From contig CM066039.1 of NCBI GenBank assembly GCA_033557465.1, positions 397,253,440-397,317,439 on the forward strand: a stretch of DNA of 64,000 nt, given 5' to 3'. This DNA comes from Ichthyophis bannanicus (Eukaryota > Chordata > Amphibia > Gymnophiona > Ichthyophiidae). A model generated the notes under the pieces. The model was given only the letters and a program-made list of their open reading frames with translations. It did not search any database and was not told the DNA's origin. Position 1 is the first letter of the stretch. Each line of letters begins with the position of its first letter. The translations under genes and the position numbers were made by a program. Positions 1-10,510 of the stretch are shown in pieces.

Positions 1-842
1 GCTTGCGTTGTTAAATTCTTGATGATATTACGCAAATTAAGCGTGGGATCTTGACACAAGATGGTATAAGTATTATCATCGGACAATTGGCGTTGTGCCT
101 CTTCTAAGTACTGTGCTCTATCTAAGAGCACTATTGCTCCTCCCTTGTCTGCCCTACGTATGACTAATTCTGGCTGTGAAAGCAGGGAAGAAAGAGCCAT
201 TCTTTCTGCCTTAGAAAGAGTATCATAAACTAAACGTGAGCTATTCTCGAGTTGACTGACTTCGCGAAGCACTAAATCTCTATAGAGAAGCAAAGGAGCT
301 GGAACTGGACCAGGTGGAGTCCAAGTCGATGATAGAGGCAAAGGGGTACGTCCAGGCAACGTACTATCGGTAACTGTCAAAATCGTATTTGGTTGATTAG
401 CAAAAAATATTTTCAAATTAAGTTTACGTAAAAACCGTTCAAAATCTAATCTAAATTGAAACCCATCATGTTTAGTACTGGGAATGTAAGAAAAACCTTG
501 AACTTCTGTGAGTTGTATTGAAGAAATATTTACCACTAATGAAGTATCAGATGATGAAGAAATTAAACCTTGTGCCGGGATGACGTTCTGGTCAGTACCT
601 TGTTCTTCTCTTTCACTTTGTCTTTCTTGCGTTTGGAATCGGACCCCCCTTCGTCTAAAAAACCATTTTTAGTACTTCTAGAAGATTCACTGGAATGAGA
701 ATCATCCGACTGAATTTTGTTTTGGGGCAATTTTTCTAATGACTGATGATCGTATTGCTCTATGAACCCCAGTTTTGATTTTGTTTGAAAAGCAATATTA
801 AAGCTACTGAAATGCAGAGGACATGGGGAAAATAAGAAGCGC
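1..842 (-). pseudogene. Penelope-like element reverse transcriptase, N-terminal part
   Basis: Read on the minus strand, 1-560 is open and ends (at the window edge) with the segment ADKGGAIVLLDRAQY followed by QLSDDNTY and a DPT motif. This is the conserved block just before the RT palm in Penelope-like elements. Upstream (563-842) lies a Lys/Ser-rich leader in another frame, with a stop at 563-565, so at least one frameshift separates the two. The RT core and GIY-YIG endonuclease would lie outside the window to the left. The copy is cut at about 842 where a plus-strand CR1 begins. Seen: the frame and motifs. Known: the family block. Inferred: that it is dead. Confidence 0.72.
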
Positions 843-850
843 TCTGGATC

Positions 851-1514
851 ATGTTGGAAAGAGGAGATGGCACTATCATCCATATTGCTGTAGTCTACAG
901 ACCTCTGACTCAAATCGAAGAAATAGATAACAAATTGATTATAGATATTGCCAAGATAGCCACAAAGGGGGAAGTGATCATATTGGGTGACTTTAATCTA
1001 CCCGATGTGGACTGGATTACTCCTTCTGCAAATCTGGAAAGAAGCAAAAAAACTGTGGATGTTTTCCAAGATGCGGTACTTAGACAAATGGTGATGGAAC
1101 CAACCAGGGAAAGCTCGATGCTGGATTTAGTGCTCACCAACGGTGATAGCGTGTCGAATGTCCAGGTGGGTGCTCATGTGAGCAGCAACGATCATCACAT
1201 GGTGTGGTTTGAGATAAAAACCAAGGTGCAGTCCAATCATAGCAAGCTCAAAGTCCTAAACTTCAAAAACACTGACTTCAGTAAAATGGCCAAGTACCTG
1301 ACGGACGAGTTGGCAGGGTGGGAGGGGATAAGGGAGTGGAATTGCAATGGGCTAAACTAAAGGTGGCAATAAAAAGGGCAACAGATAAATATGTAAGGAA
1401 AGTACATAAAAACAAGAGGAGAAGGAAACCTATTTGGTTCTCCAAAGAAGTGGCTGCTCAAATAAAGGCAAAAAACACAGCTTTCACAAAATTCAAAAGC
1501 TTGCAAACAGAGGA
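851..1514 (+). pseudogene. CR1-like ORF2 fragment: C-terminal half of AP endonuclease plus linker
   Basis: The frame from 851 reads IHIAVVYRP, GDFNLPDVDW, then SMLDLVLTN and SSNDHHMVWFEI. These are the C-terminal landmarks of the apurinic endonuclease (EEP fold) that nicks target DNA for CR1-clade LINEs; GDFN and NDHH mark the metal-binding and catalytic region. A frameshift near 1318-1360 leads into the basic linker (KNKRRRKPIWFSKEV) that precedes the RT. The N-terminal endonuclease half and the whole RT are missing. It abuts the Penelope fragment on the left and a DIRS recombinase on the right, so both ends are truncations. Confidence 0.85.
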
Positions 1515-2014
1515 ACACAGTTGTTCCGAAGGTGGTTTCCCGTTTTCATTTGAATCAACCAATTTCGCTTCTGACCTTTCAAAATCTTGGAAGGGATGAA
1601 ACGGATCGTTCGCTTTGGCGGCTGGATCTCGTAAGAGTACTCTGGAGGTACCTTAAGAGGATGGAGTCTTTTCGTAAGGCAGACAGGTTGTTTGTGATTT
1701 TTGGAGGCCCTCGTAAAGGGGAGGAGGCTTCCAAAGCCTTGATTGCCTTGTGGGTGAAGCAGACTATTAGAGCAGCATATTCTGCGTGTGGAAGGTCTCC
1801 TCCTAGAGGTCTCAGAGCTCATTCTACTCGAGGTCAAGTGATTTCATGGGCGGAGTACGCCTTGGTTTCTCCAGTGGACATTTGTCAGGCAGCAACGTGG
1901 TCCTCCCTCCACACCTTTGTGAAGCAGTATCGCTTAGATGTTCAGGCTAGGGAGAACTCAAGTGTTGGAGCCTCGGCTATCTTGGCAGGGCTTACGGGTC
2001 CCTCCCGGATTTAG
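1515..2014 (+). pseudogene. DIRS-type tyrosine recombinase, C-terminal catalytic part
   Basis: The open frame ends at 2014. Counted from the Met at 1532, it shows KVVSRFHLNQP at the start, the LFVIFGG box, then H97-x-x-R100 (HSTRGQVISWA) and the nucleophile region HTFVKQYRLDV with Tyr133. H-x-x-R plus Tyr is the catalytic signature of the recombinase that joins circular DIRS cDNA into the genome without an RNase-like integrase. The N-terminal domain and the first catalytic Arg are absent, since the copy starts abruptly after CR1 sequence. The C-terminal half is uninterrupted, so this is a fairly young fragment. The element's terminal repeat arms follow directly downstream. Confidence 0.87.
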
Positions 2015-2680
2015 GTACTGCTGTGGTACATCCCTACGGTTCCTGGACTGGCCTGGAGAGACAAAGAGGAAGGAGAAATTAAACCTTACCTGCTAATTGT
2101 CTTTCCTTGAGTTTTCTCCAGGCCAGTCCAGGGCCCACCCTGTTCATTTGCGCGAGTTAGCAGGATGGCTAGTAGCACTTGCAGTTTTCAGAAGGGGTTG
2201 CGGATGGTTCAGAAGTTGGAATGACTGTGTGGAGTCTGAGGCTAAGCGTGTGAGCAGCCTGGCATACGGATTTTCAGGGCAGCTCTGCCTTCTGATCTCT
2301 CTTCCTAGAGTTGAAGGGGGGTGGAGGGTGGGGGGTAAGGGTTGCTCTGAGGAAGATTAGAGTGTTTATTAAAAAAAAAAAAAGAAGAAGACCGGATGAC
2401 AGGAAATTGTCAATGAAAAGTGGTAATACAAGACATCTCGAGTTTTGTTGTTTTTGAAGTTGGTTCAATTTTAAGGTGTTTCTTCCATAGTTCAGGGCAA
2501 GCTGCTTTGTCAATAGAAGACTGAGTCACTGGCCCTCGGGGGAGCTGGATAGGGTGTCAGCAAGACTCTGTGTAATTCAGTTCTCAGCTGCAGGAGGGGG
2601 CTGACTACCCTACGGTTCCTGGACTGGCCTGGAGAGAACTCAAGGAAAGACAATTAGCAGGTAAGGTCTAATTTCTCCTT
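2015..2680 (+). repeat. DIRS 3' end: 63 bp inverted arms flanking a 485 bp terminal domain
   Basis: 2070-2132 and 2618-2680 are inverted copies of each other, 63 bp each with about two mismatches; both carry CCTGGACTGGCCTGGAGA or its complement next to TTACCTGCTAATTG. Between them, 2521-2617 repeats the sequence found at the 5' end of the minus-strand DIRS gag (6340-6467). Relative to the recombinase it is inverted, as expected for the inverted terminal repeats of DIRS elements. The second arm stops exactly where CR1 sequence begins (2680/2681), which marks the element end. 2133-2520 holds no gene that I recognise. Confidence 0.75.
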
Positions 2681-3232
2681 CTTCCAGCTTTTGTAGATCT
2701 TTCCTCATGTTATCCACTCCCTCAGGGGAATCCACTCTGTTGCAAATTTTTGTGTCATCTGCAAAAAGACAGACTTTTCCATGCAGTCCTTCAGCAAAAT
2801 CACGCACAAATACATTGAACAGTGCTGGGCCCAGGACAGAACCCTGGGACATTCCACTAATCACCCTCATTTCATCCAAGTGAGCTCCATTTACCATCAC
2901 CTTCTGTCGTCTGTCAGTCAACCAATTTCTGATCCAGTTCACCACCTTAGGACCCATCCCCAAACTACTGAGTTTATTTATAAGCTTCCTATGAGGAACA
3001 GTATCAAAGGCTTTGCTGAAATCCAGGTAGATGACATCCATCGCATGCCCCTGATCTAGTTCTCTGGTCACCCAGTCAAAGAACTCAATCAGATTTGTTT
3101 GGCAAGATCGTCCTTCGGTAAAACCATGTTGCCTCGGATCATGCAACCTGTTGGTTTTGAGAAAGTCCACTATTTGCTCTTTCAGGAGCGCCTCCATTAC
3201 TTTTCCCACTACTGAGGTAAGGCTCACCGGCC
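2681..3232 (-). pseudogene. CR1-like reverse transcriptase fragment
   Basis: The minus frame reads YRPVSLTSVVGKVMEALL, QHGFTEGRSCQTNL, DVIYLDFSKAFDTVPH, GMSQGSVLGPALF and FADDTK (2754-2765), i.e. RT blocks 1 to 5 of a CR1-clade LINE with an intact FADD active site. VPQGSVLGP has become MSQGSVLGP. The fragment ends at 2681, where a DIRS terminal arm starts. Its upstream end is replaced at 3233 by the 3' end of another CR1. So only about 550 bp of RT survive between two younger elements. Confidence 0.9.
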
Positions 3233-5250
3233 TGTAAGAACATAAGATATGCCATACTGGGTCAGACCAAGGTCCATCAAGCCCAGTATCCTGTTTGCAA
3301 CAGTGGCCAATCCAGGTCACAAGTACCTAGAAGTTTCCCCAAAAGACACAGGTTAATCAATGCTTGTATTGGGTCAAGCAGTGATATCCCGAGTCCCTTT
3401 TAATAATGGTTTATGGACCTTTCCTCCAGGAACTTGTCCAAACCTTTTTTAAACCCAGCTACACTAACAGCTCTTACTACATCCCCCGGTAACAAATTCC
3501 AGAGTTTGATTACACGAGTGAAAAAAATATTTTCTCTTATTAGTCTTAAATAGTTTACTCTGTAGCTTTATTGCATGTCCCCTAATCTTTCTATATTCTG
3601 ATGACATAAACAATCGATCTACGTTTACCCGTTCCACTCCATTCATTAATTTATAGACCTCTATCATATCTCCCCTCAGCCGTCTCTTTCCAGGTTGAAG
3701 AGCCCTAACCTTTTTAGCCTCTCTTCATAGGAGTATCCTTCCATCCCCTTTACCATTTTGGTGGCTCTTCTCTGTACCTTTTCTAATAACGCTATATCCT
3801 TTTTATGATATGGCGACCAGAATTGCACACAATATTCAAGGTGCGGTCGCCACATGGAACGATACAGAGGCATTATAATATCCTTTGTTTTATTTTCCAT
3901 TCCTTTCCTTATGATACCTAGCATTCTATTTGCTCTCTTGGCCGCCGCTGCACACTGGGTGGAGGGTTTTAACATGTTGTCCACGATGATGCCTAAATCT
4001 TTTTCCTGGGTGGTGGTTCCTAATGTGGAACCTTGCATTGTGTAACCATAGTATGAGTTGTTCTTTCCTAGGTGAATAACTTTGCACTTGTCCACATTAA
4101 ATTTCATCTGCCATTTGGATGCCCAGTCTTCCATTTTATCAAGATCCTCTTGCAATTTTCCACAATCCTCTTGGGTTTTAAATAGTTTTGTGTCATCTGC
4201 AAATTTGATAACCTCACTTGTTATTCCCTTTTCCAGGTCATTTATGAATATGTCAAAAAGCAGCGGACCCAGCACAGATCCCTGGGGTACACCAATATTC
4301 ACCTTTCTCCATTGGGTAAATTGGCCATTTAGCCCTACCCTCTGCTTTCTATCTTTTAACCAGCTCCTGATCCACAATAGTACATTACCTCCTATCCCAT
4401 GACTTTTTAGTTTTGCCAAAAGTCTCTGATGAGGGACCTTGTCAAAGGCTTTCTGAAAGTCCAGATACACTATATCAACCGACTCACCTTTGTCTACCTG
4501 TTTATTCACACCTTCAAAAACACATAACAGATTAGTATGACAAGATCTTCCTTGTCTAAAGCCATGTTGGCTGTCTCCCATTAGGCCATGACTATCTACA
4601 TGTTCACTAATTTTGTTCTTTATGATGGTTTCTACCATTTTTCTCGGTACTGATGTCAGGCTCACCGGTCTGTAGTTTCCCGGATCACCCCTGGAACCCT
4701 TTTTAAAAATTGTTTGTCACTTCTTCCCTGTCACCACTTTTGTGACAAGGTACCACATCAGCTCTTCTCCAGTCCTGAGGAACCTCTGCTGTTTCCAAGG
4801 ATCTGTTGAAAACATCCTTTAATGGGCCTGCAAGAACCTCTCTGAGCTCTTTCACTATCCTGGGATGTATCCCATCCAGTCTCATGGCCTTGTCCACTTT
4901 CAGTTTTGCAAGTTGTTCTAATACATCATCTTCTGTGAATGGTGTGGTATCTACTTCATTCCCATTTTTAGATTTGGGAGTCACAGGTGGTCCTTCTCCA
5001 GGACTTTTCTTTAGTAAAAACAGAGCAGAAGTATTTGTTTAGCAATTTCGCTTTTGCAATGTCACTTTCCACGAGTCTATTCCCAGCACTTCTGAGTCCT
5101 GCAATTCCACCTCTGATTTTCCTCCTCTCCCAAATATACCTGAAGAAAGTTTTGTCGCCACACTTCACATCTTTAGCCATCTTTTCCTCGGCCTTTGATT
5201 TTTCTTTCCTTCTTTCTCTTTTTATCTCTTTTAGTTTGATCCTCTCTTGG
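3233..5250 (-). mobile_element. CR1-like LINE, 5'-truncated: linker, RT, C-terminal domain and 3' UTR
   Basis: The element reads from about 5250 down to 3233. It starts in the pre-RT linker (KCGDKTFFRYIWERRK near 5130) and passes through the thumb-less N-terminal RT region and the RT. It ends in the C-terminal [18 protein letters not shown] block (3620-3680) and a 3' UTR containing ATGCCATACTGGGTCAGACC. The same 3' UTR type recurs in this window at 11843, 32692 and 61852, so it is one abundant CR1 family. Frameshifts lie near 4985, 4690 and 3676. Confidence 0.88.
3676..4665 (-). pseudogene. CR1 reverse transcriptase domain (330 codons open)
   Basis: The frame is open from 4665 to 3676, starting at the MSLTSVP block (normally YRPVSLTSVPGK). 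It contains [42 protein letters not shown] and the catalytic IKFADDTKLF (near 4190). Thumb-region landmarks follow: HLGKNNSYYGYTM, QEKDLGIIVDN, RPHLEYCVQFWSPY and QRRATKMVKGM. All RT core residues look sound. The copy is dead because flanking blocks are out of frame: the upstream PQDWRRADVVP region (4703-4984) and the downstream C-terminal domain (3464-3667). The RT would copy LINE RNA at a nicked target. Confidence 0.9.
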
Positions 5251-6467
5251 AATCACCTAAATCTTTAACAATCTTTTCCAATGCCTCTCCAAAGAGCAGC
5301 TTGCCCTTATAGGGGAGTTTACTAAGGTGGGCCTTAGAAGACGCCAATTCCTCAGCCAGAGAAATCATCTGGCCGCAATCAAAGATGCCATAGACTTAGC
5401 GGAAATTCTCACGAGATCATAGAAGGCATCAGCTAAGTATGCCGCTGCCAATTCCAATTTGGCTCCTTCTGAGGTAGTACCCTCTTCCCCTTCAAGAGAA
5501 CTTTCCCCTTGGAGACTTGGAGTCAACGAATGGAAGATCTAGAGATATAAGCCCCACAAATCGAAGCCTGCAGAGATAGTGCACTAGAGTCAAAAGCCTG
5601 TATGGACTCCAACTTCCGATCTTGAAGGTCTTTAAGGGCCGCGGCCCCTTCCACCGGAATAGTAGTCTTTTTTGTCACCGCTGAGACCAAAGCATCCACC
5701 TTGGGCATTCGTAGCAGCTCTTCCTCCTCTTGCGGTACCGAGTACAGACGGCCCATGGAACAGCTACCCCTTAGAGTAGTCTCTGGACACTCCCATTCCG
5801 ATTCTACAATCAGTTTGATTACCCTATGGACCGGAAAGCACTTCTGCTCCGCTTTAAACCTCTGGAGCAGATGGTCCTCGATCGGCAGCATGCACCTGCA
5901 CCCGAGACAAACCCCGGAGACACTGACCACTGTGAACCCCGGCACAAACAAAAAAAACACCGAAAATGCAAGTCCCTGCGATCGCGACCCAGGAGCCGAC
6001 TCACCTTTTCAAATACTGCCGGAAACACTATCGCTCCCTCTCCCGCTGCTAGCGAGAACAGAAAACCATCTCAGGAGGCAGAGAGGAGTGCTCTGGGGCT
6101 CCCAGGCACTTCCCCTCTATGCAGACTCAGTGGCTTCGTTGTTCCCAAGGCAGGCTCTGCCTCTGCTGCCCCATCACACCAACAATAATCACCCCGGTGT
6201 TTGTTTTAGTCTTTAACCCGCTGGTCTTACTGCCCTGCTAGGGCAACCCAGATCCTCCTTTTTCCTCTAATTTCTCTTTTTCTTTTTCCTTTTTTTTTTC
6301 CTGGGAGCCTGTCTGAAAACGGTCCTATCCAGCTGCTGAGGACTGAAAGACTGAGTCACTGGTGCTAGGGGGAGCTGGATATGGTGTCAGAAAGACTCTG
6401 TGTAATTCAGCCCTCAGCTGCTGGAGGGGGCTGACTACACTACGGTTCCTGGACTGGCCTGGAGAGA
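5251..6467 (-). pseudogene. DIRS gag fragment with element 5' end
   Basis: On the minus strand, 5960-5523 reads FPVHRVIKLIVESEWECPE, MPKVDALVSAVTKKTTIPVE and ALSLQASICGAY. These line up with the gag of the plus-strand DIRS copy at 62341-62860 (FPVHTVFKEMIQEEWDMPE, RVDAAVSAVTKKTTIPVE, SLQASICGAW). 5251-5520 matches the gag C-terminal part of that copy in shifted frames. Upstream, 6216-6467 holds the 5' leader, ending with the CCTGGACTGGCCTGGAGA terminus that also flanks 2070-2680. RT, RNase H and recombinase are missing. The gag probably packages element RNA; that role is inferred from the family. Confidence 0.75.
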
Positions 6468-7405
6468 CGAAGAGGAATGGTCTAATGCTTGGCAGTTAAG
6501 ATTTAATGCGTAGAAGTGCAGTGTCATGCACTTGGGAAGCAGAAATCCAAGGGAATGTACGCGATAGGGGGCGAGAGGTTGGTGTGCACGGACCAGGAGA
6601 AGGACCTTGGTATGATTATTTCTGAGGATCTCAAGGTGGCAAAACAGTGCGACAAGGCAGCGGTAAAAGCCAGGAGGATGTTGGGTTGCATACAAAGAGG
6701 AATTACCAGCAGAAAGGAAGAGGTACAAATGCCACTGTATAAGTCACCGGTGAGGCCTCACTTGGAATACTATGTTCAGTTTTGGAGACCATATCTTGCA
6801 AAGGATGTAAAAAGACTGGAAACTGTTCAGAGGAAGGCGACCAAAATGATTTGGAGCCTGCGTCGGAAGCCTTATGAGAAGAGACTTGAAGACCTAAATA
6901 TGTACATTCTGGAGGAGAGGAGGGATAGGGGAGATATGATTCAGACCTTTAAATACTTAAAGAGAAATAATGAACAAACAAACCTCTTCCAAAGACGGGG
7001 AAGCTGTGAAACTAGAGGGCATAACATGAAACTGCAAGGGGGTAAATTGAAAGGCAACGTCAGGAAATACCATTTCACTGAAAGGGTGGTGGATGCTTGG
7101 AATGCCCTCCCGATCAAAGTGGCGGGGGCAAATACAGTGACAGAATTCAAAATGGCATGGGACAGACACAGTGGATCCCTTTAAAGCAACAGGATAAAAT
7201 CAAAATAAATGTAACTGTCTCTTATATCTCAACAAATAGGGGTGACCTGCATGGAGCAGCAGGTCCACCCCTAAACAAAGGCATGGGGAGGGGGTGACCT
7301 GCATGGAGCAGCAGGTGCTACTACTCTTGCCCCTTGCTTGGCAGACTAGATGGACAATGTTGGTCATTATCTGCTGTCATATGGTATGTTACAATATTAC
7401 TATGT
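6468..7405 (+). pseudogene. CR1-like LINE C-terminal domain and 3' end (second CR1 family)
   Basis: The fragment starts after the RT active site (EEWSNAWQLRFNA), has an in-frame stop near 6512 and a frameshift. It is then open from 6516 to 7184 with QEKDLGMIISEDLKVAKQ, RPHLEYYVQFWRPYL, RRDRGDMIQTFKYL and the closing DAWNALPIKV block. The 3' UTR ends with CTAGATGGACAATGTTGGTC and a CTGCTGTCAT-type tail. That tail differs from the family at 3233, so a second CR1 lineage is present; the copies at 49343 and 56545 belong with it. Confidence 0.87.
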
Positions 7406-7410
7406 CCGAA

Positions 7411-8128
7411 AGATGTTGTCATTGAGTAATGGTTTGAGTTTCTGTATGAGTCTCTGCAGAACAGAGATGGCGTCTATCTGTGCAAGAAGGGTCACTGTGT
7501 CTTCAACAGGAGACTGCTTAACCTACTGAAGAGGGCTTTAAACTAGATTCGTTGGGGATGGGTGAAGAGAACCCCCAGGTAAGTGACGAAAGCCCCAGGT
7601 AAGTGAAACATTAAATACCTCTGTAGAAATGGGTAAAAGGGGCAACATCTGGAAAGCGGTGTGTATAAATGCCCATAGAATGGGAAATAAGATCCCATTT
7701 GTTGAGGCTTTAATGGAAAATGCTGACTTTACGGAGACATGGTTAACGGACAACCATGACTGTGATGTAATTATACCGGGCTACACCATATTCAGGAAGG
7801 ACAGGATAGGAAGAAGAGGAGGTGGAGTGGCACAATATGTTAAAAATGATATTAAAGCTATAGATTTGCTGGGCTTAAAAGGAAGAGAGGAGGCACTGTG
7901 GGTTAAATTAGAAGGAGGGAAAGGGAAATCCATTTGCATTGGAGTTATATACAGATCTCCCTCACAGGGAGTAGAAGTGTACGAAGATTTAATAGAAGAC
8001 ATATGCAATATTGCCACGAAAGGAGAAGTGCTACTGATAGATGATTTCAATATGCCAGATGTGGACTGGCACAACCCTGCTGCGATGTCATCTAGAAGTA
8101 AAGAGATCTTGGATTCTCTACAGGGATA
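7411..8128 (+). pseudogene. CR1-like LINE: end of ORF1 and first half of endonuclease
   Basis: 7464-7545 encodes DGVYLCKKG then RRLLNLLKRALN and a stop. This is the end of the esterase-like (SGNH) domain of CR1 ORF1, usually written D-x-VHL-x-x-x-G. ORF2 then starts at 7629 with NAHRMGNKIPFVEALM, FTETWLTDNHD (catalytic Glu present), RRGGGVAQYV and, at 8039-8068, DDFNMPDVDW where GDFN is usual (Gly to Asp). It stops at 8129, where a minus-strand DIRS begins. The endonuclease C-terminal half and RT are lost. It shows that ORF1 and ORF2 are separate frames here. Confidence 0.83.
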
Positions 8129-8129
8129 A

Positions 8130-8620
8130 CTTAGGATGTGACCGGAGCACAACCCTATTCTTGTAGAACCTGGTGTAGGGGACATGAGCCACCAGAGTCT
8201 GGAACTCAATGACTGTGTGCAGATATGAGCACCACGAGGATGACCACTTTCTAGGACAGATACTTGAGGTGGCAGGATGCCAGCGGCTCAAAGGGTGGAG
8301 CGATGAGCTTCGAGAGGACCATATTGAGATCCCACGCTGCCGCTGGTGGTCGTGTGGGTGGTTGAGAGAGCAGGATGCCCCTCAGAAAATGAGCCACGAG
8401 AAGCTGGGCAGAGAGGGGCTTCCCCTCAATGAGGTAATGGTGTGCTGATGGAATTACACTTCAGACCAGCATTGGACAGGTACAGCAGGTACTGCAGCCC
8501 AGCTGAATCGAACAGATACCAAACCAAGAAGCGGTCACTTGAAGGCGTATGCCCGTCGGGTGGAGTCCTTGAGTGATGCCAGCAGGATCTCTTCCACCTC
8601 CCTGGGCAAGTCGAACTGGG
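8130..8620 (-). pseudogene. DIRS tyrosine recombinase, N-terminal and central part
   Basis: Going down from 8620 the frame reads EEILLASLKDSTRRAYAFKW, the N-terminal core-binding signature of DIRS recombinases. Further on, 8400-8150 gives VAHFLRGILLSQPPTRPP, AAAWDLNMVLSKLIAPPFEP and LASCHLKYLS, then a stop and VVILVVLISAHS, which corresponds to the block bearing the first catalytic Arg (TSARR in intact copies). H-x-x-R and the Tyr nucleophile would lie downstream and are absent. At least one stop and two frameshifts are visible. Confidence 0.78.
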
Positions 8621-10510
8621 CCAGGCCTACCCTTTCAGCAGCCAGGCCATCATGGCCGACCTCAGGTTGGTTTGCAGGAGAGAGCCATTCTCCTGTGAGA
8701 ATAGGTTTAGGGCACACTCTAGGAGGACTGGGGGCTCCTGAGACAGACTGAGGAGCAGAGGGAACCATGGCTGCCTGGGCCACTGGGAGCCTATGAGGAT
8801 CAGGGTGGCCCAGTTGAGCTGGACCTTGAAAAGAGTCTTGGTAATGAGCGGTATGGAAGGATAGGCATAGAGAAGACCTTCCATCCACGGGATGAGAAAC
8901 TCAAAACGCACATTTTCCAATCTCATTTCAACCTGAACTAAATCCACAGATGGAGCAGCCCCTGACCACTGTGGCCAAAAAGCTTATCCTGTATATATGT
9001 ATTTATGTATATATGTAAATGAACTCCCCCATAGCTAAGAAGTGTTAACTCTGTATGATGTGCTTTTCTGACAATCTGTATGTAAACAAAATTTGTACCT
9101 GCCTTGATTCGGCAGTTTCACAATAGTAATCCTACCCGCTTCTGATCGCTGGAAGGAGCGGGCTACAAATGCTTGCTAAATAAATAAATAAATAAATAAA
9201 ATATTGGCTGCCACCCGGGAGGGGTGCGGCACCCTAAAGCAGAAGCGGGGCAACTGAGCATTGGCCAGGCTGGCAAAGAGATCTATCACAGGAAGGCCTC
9301 AGTGATGGAACAGTCGGTTTGATATCCATGGGTCGAGCTGCCACTCATGGGGCTGGAGAATCTGATTCGGCCAGTCCACCATAACATTGCCCTGGCTGTG
9401 GAGGTACATGACCCTGAGGAGCATCCCACTCTCCCTGGCAAAGGTGCAGAGACAGACTGCTTCCCAGCATAGGACAGATGACCCCATGCTGCCCCCTTGC
9501 TTGTTGACATAGAATATTGCCACCTGGTTGTCTGTCTGAAACAGAATTGACTGGTTCCGCAGGTGGTGCTGAAAAGCCCGGAGAGTTGAAACAATGGCTT
9601 GGACTTCTATGAAATTGATTTGTTGGAGGATCTCTGATGCCAACCGCAGGCTCTGAGTATGGAGGTTGTTGCAGTAGATCCCCCAGCCGAACTTAGAGGC
9701 ACCCATGGTGAGGACCCTTTGAGGGGTCGGGGCTTGGAAGGGCATTCCCATCAGCAGATTCCAACTGAGGGACCTGGCGAGGAGAAGGGTGATGGCCACT
9801 CTGTCCTGCAGGCACCCCATTGTCTGAGGCAATGGGTCGGATGAATGTGGAGATGGGCATCGGTTATGATGTGTACAGTCGAGGCCATGTGCCCAGGAGG
9901 CATAACATGAGCCGGGCAGAGGCCGTGTTCCAGTCCTGCACCTCCCTTTTGAGGGTCACTAGGCATTGGGCCCTATCTCAGGAGAGGAAGGCCCTGGCCT
10001 GTATCATGTCCAGCAGTGCCCCGATGAACTCCAGGCATGGCTGGCTGCAAGTAGGGTAGTTGATAATGAACCCCAGGTGCTCCAGAGTGAGAATGGTGCA
10101 GCATGCTACCTGCTGGACTTTGACAGCAGTGCCTCCTGCTAGACTTCAACAGCAGTGTCACCCTTGACAAGCCAGTCATCCAGCTAGGGGAAAATGAACA
10201 CCCCCTGCAGTCACAGGTGGGTGGCAACCACCTCCAAGTACTTGGCGATCACCCTTGGGGCCGAAGGGTAGACCCTTTACTGGTAATGGCATCCTCCAAT
10301 GTCAAAGCGGAGGTACTGCCGGTGGCGCGAATGGATGAGGATGTGAGTGTACGCATCTTTGATATCTAAGGAGCATAGCCAATCTCCCTGCTGGAGGTAG
10401 GGCAGCAATGTTCCAAGGGAGAGCATTTTGAACTTATCCTTCACCATGAACCAGTTGAGATCTTGAAGATCCAGAATAGGGCAAAAGCTGCTGGTCCTCT
10501 TGGGAACCAA
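8621..10510 (-). pseudogene. DIRS reverse transcriptase and RNase H
   Basis: 10510-10280 encodes PILDLQDLNWFMVKDKFKM and CSLDIKDAYTHILIHSRH, the RT fingers and palm with the first catalytic Asp. At 10170-10200 the active-site box reads FP-stop-LDDWL: the Tyr codon of YLDD is TAG (complement of 10184-10186). RNase H follows (9832-9299): GASKFGWGIY where DAS-x-x-GWG is expected, so its first catalytic Asp is Gly; EVQAIVSTLRAF and QTDNQVAIFYVNKQGG are present. The tail (8947-8627) contains GSQWPRQPWFP. Both enzymes are inactivated at catalytic residues. Confidence 0.85.
8980..9201 (+). mobile_element. LINE/SINE 3' tail inserted in the DIRS RNase H region
   Basis: About 220 bp with no coding content interrupts the DIRS frame between the segments encoding RVAANI and FWPQWSGAAPSVDL. 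It ends in CTGCCTTGATTCGGCAG, CGCTGGAAGGAGCGGGCTA and then an AAATA repeat at 9177-9201. This stem-forming end plus short A-rich repeat is the 3' signature of the L2-type LINEs and SINEs in this window. The boundaries are approximate. Confidence 0.65.

Noticed and set aside
1515..2014. Phage or bacterial tyrosine integrase
   Set aside because: The H-x-x-R and Tyr motifs are in DIRS-specific context (HTFVKQYRLDV) and DIRS terminal repeats follow; DIRS gag and RT occur elsewhere in the window.
8621..10510. Endogenous retrovirus pol
   Set aside because: No protease, DDE integrase, primer-binding site or LTR; the RT/RNase H type and the neighbouring tyrosine recombinase identify a DIRS element.
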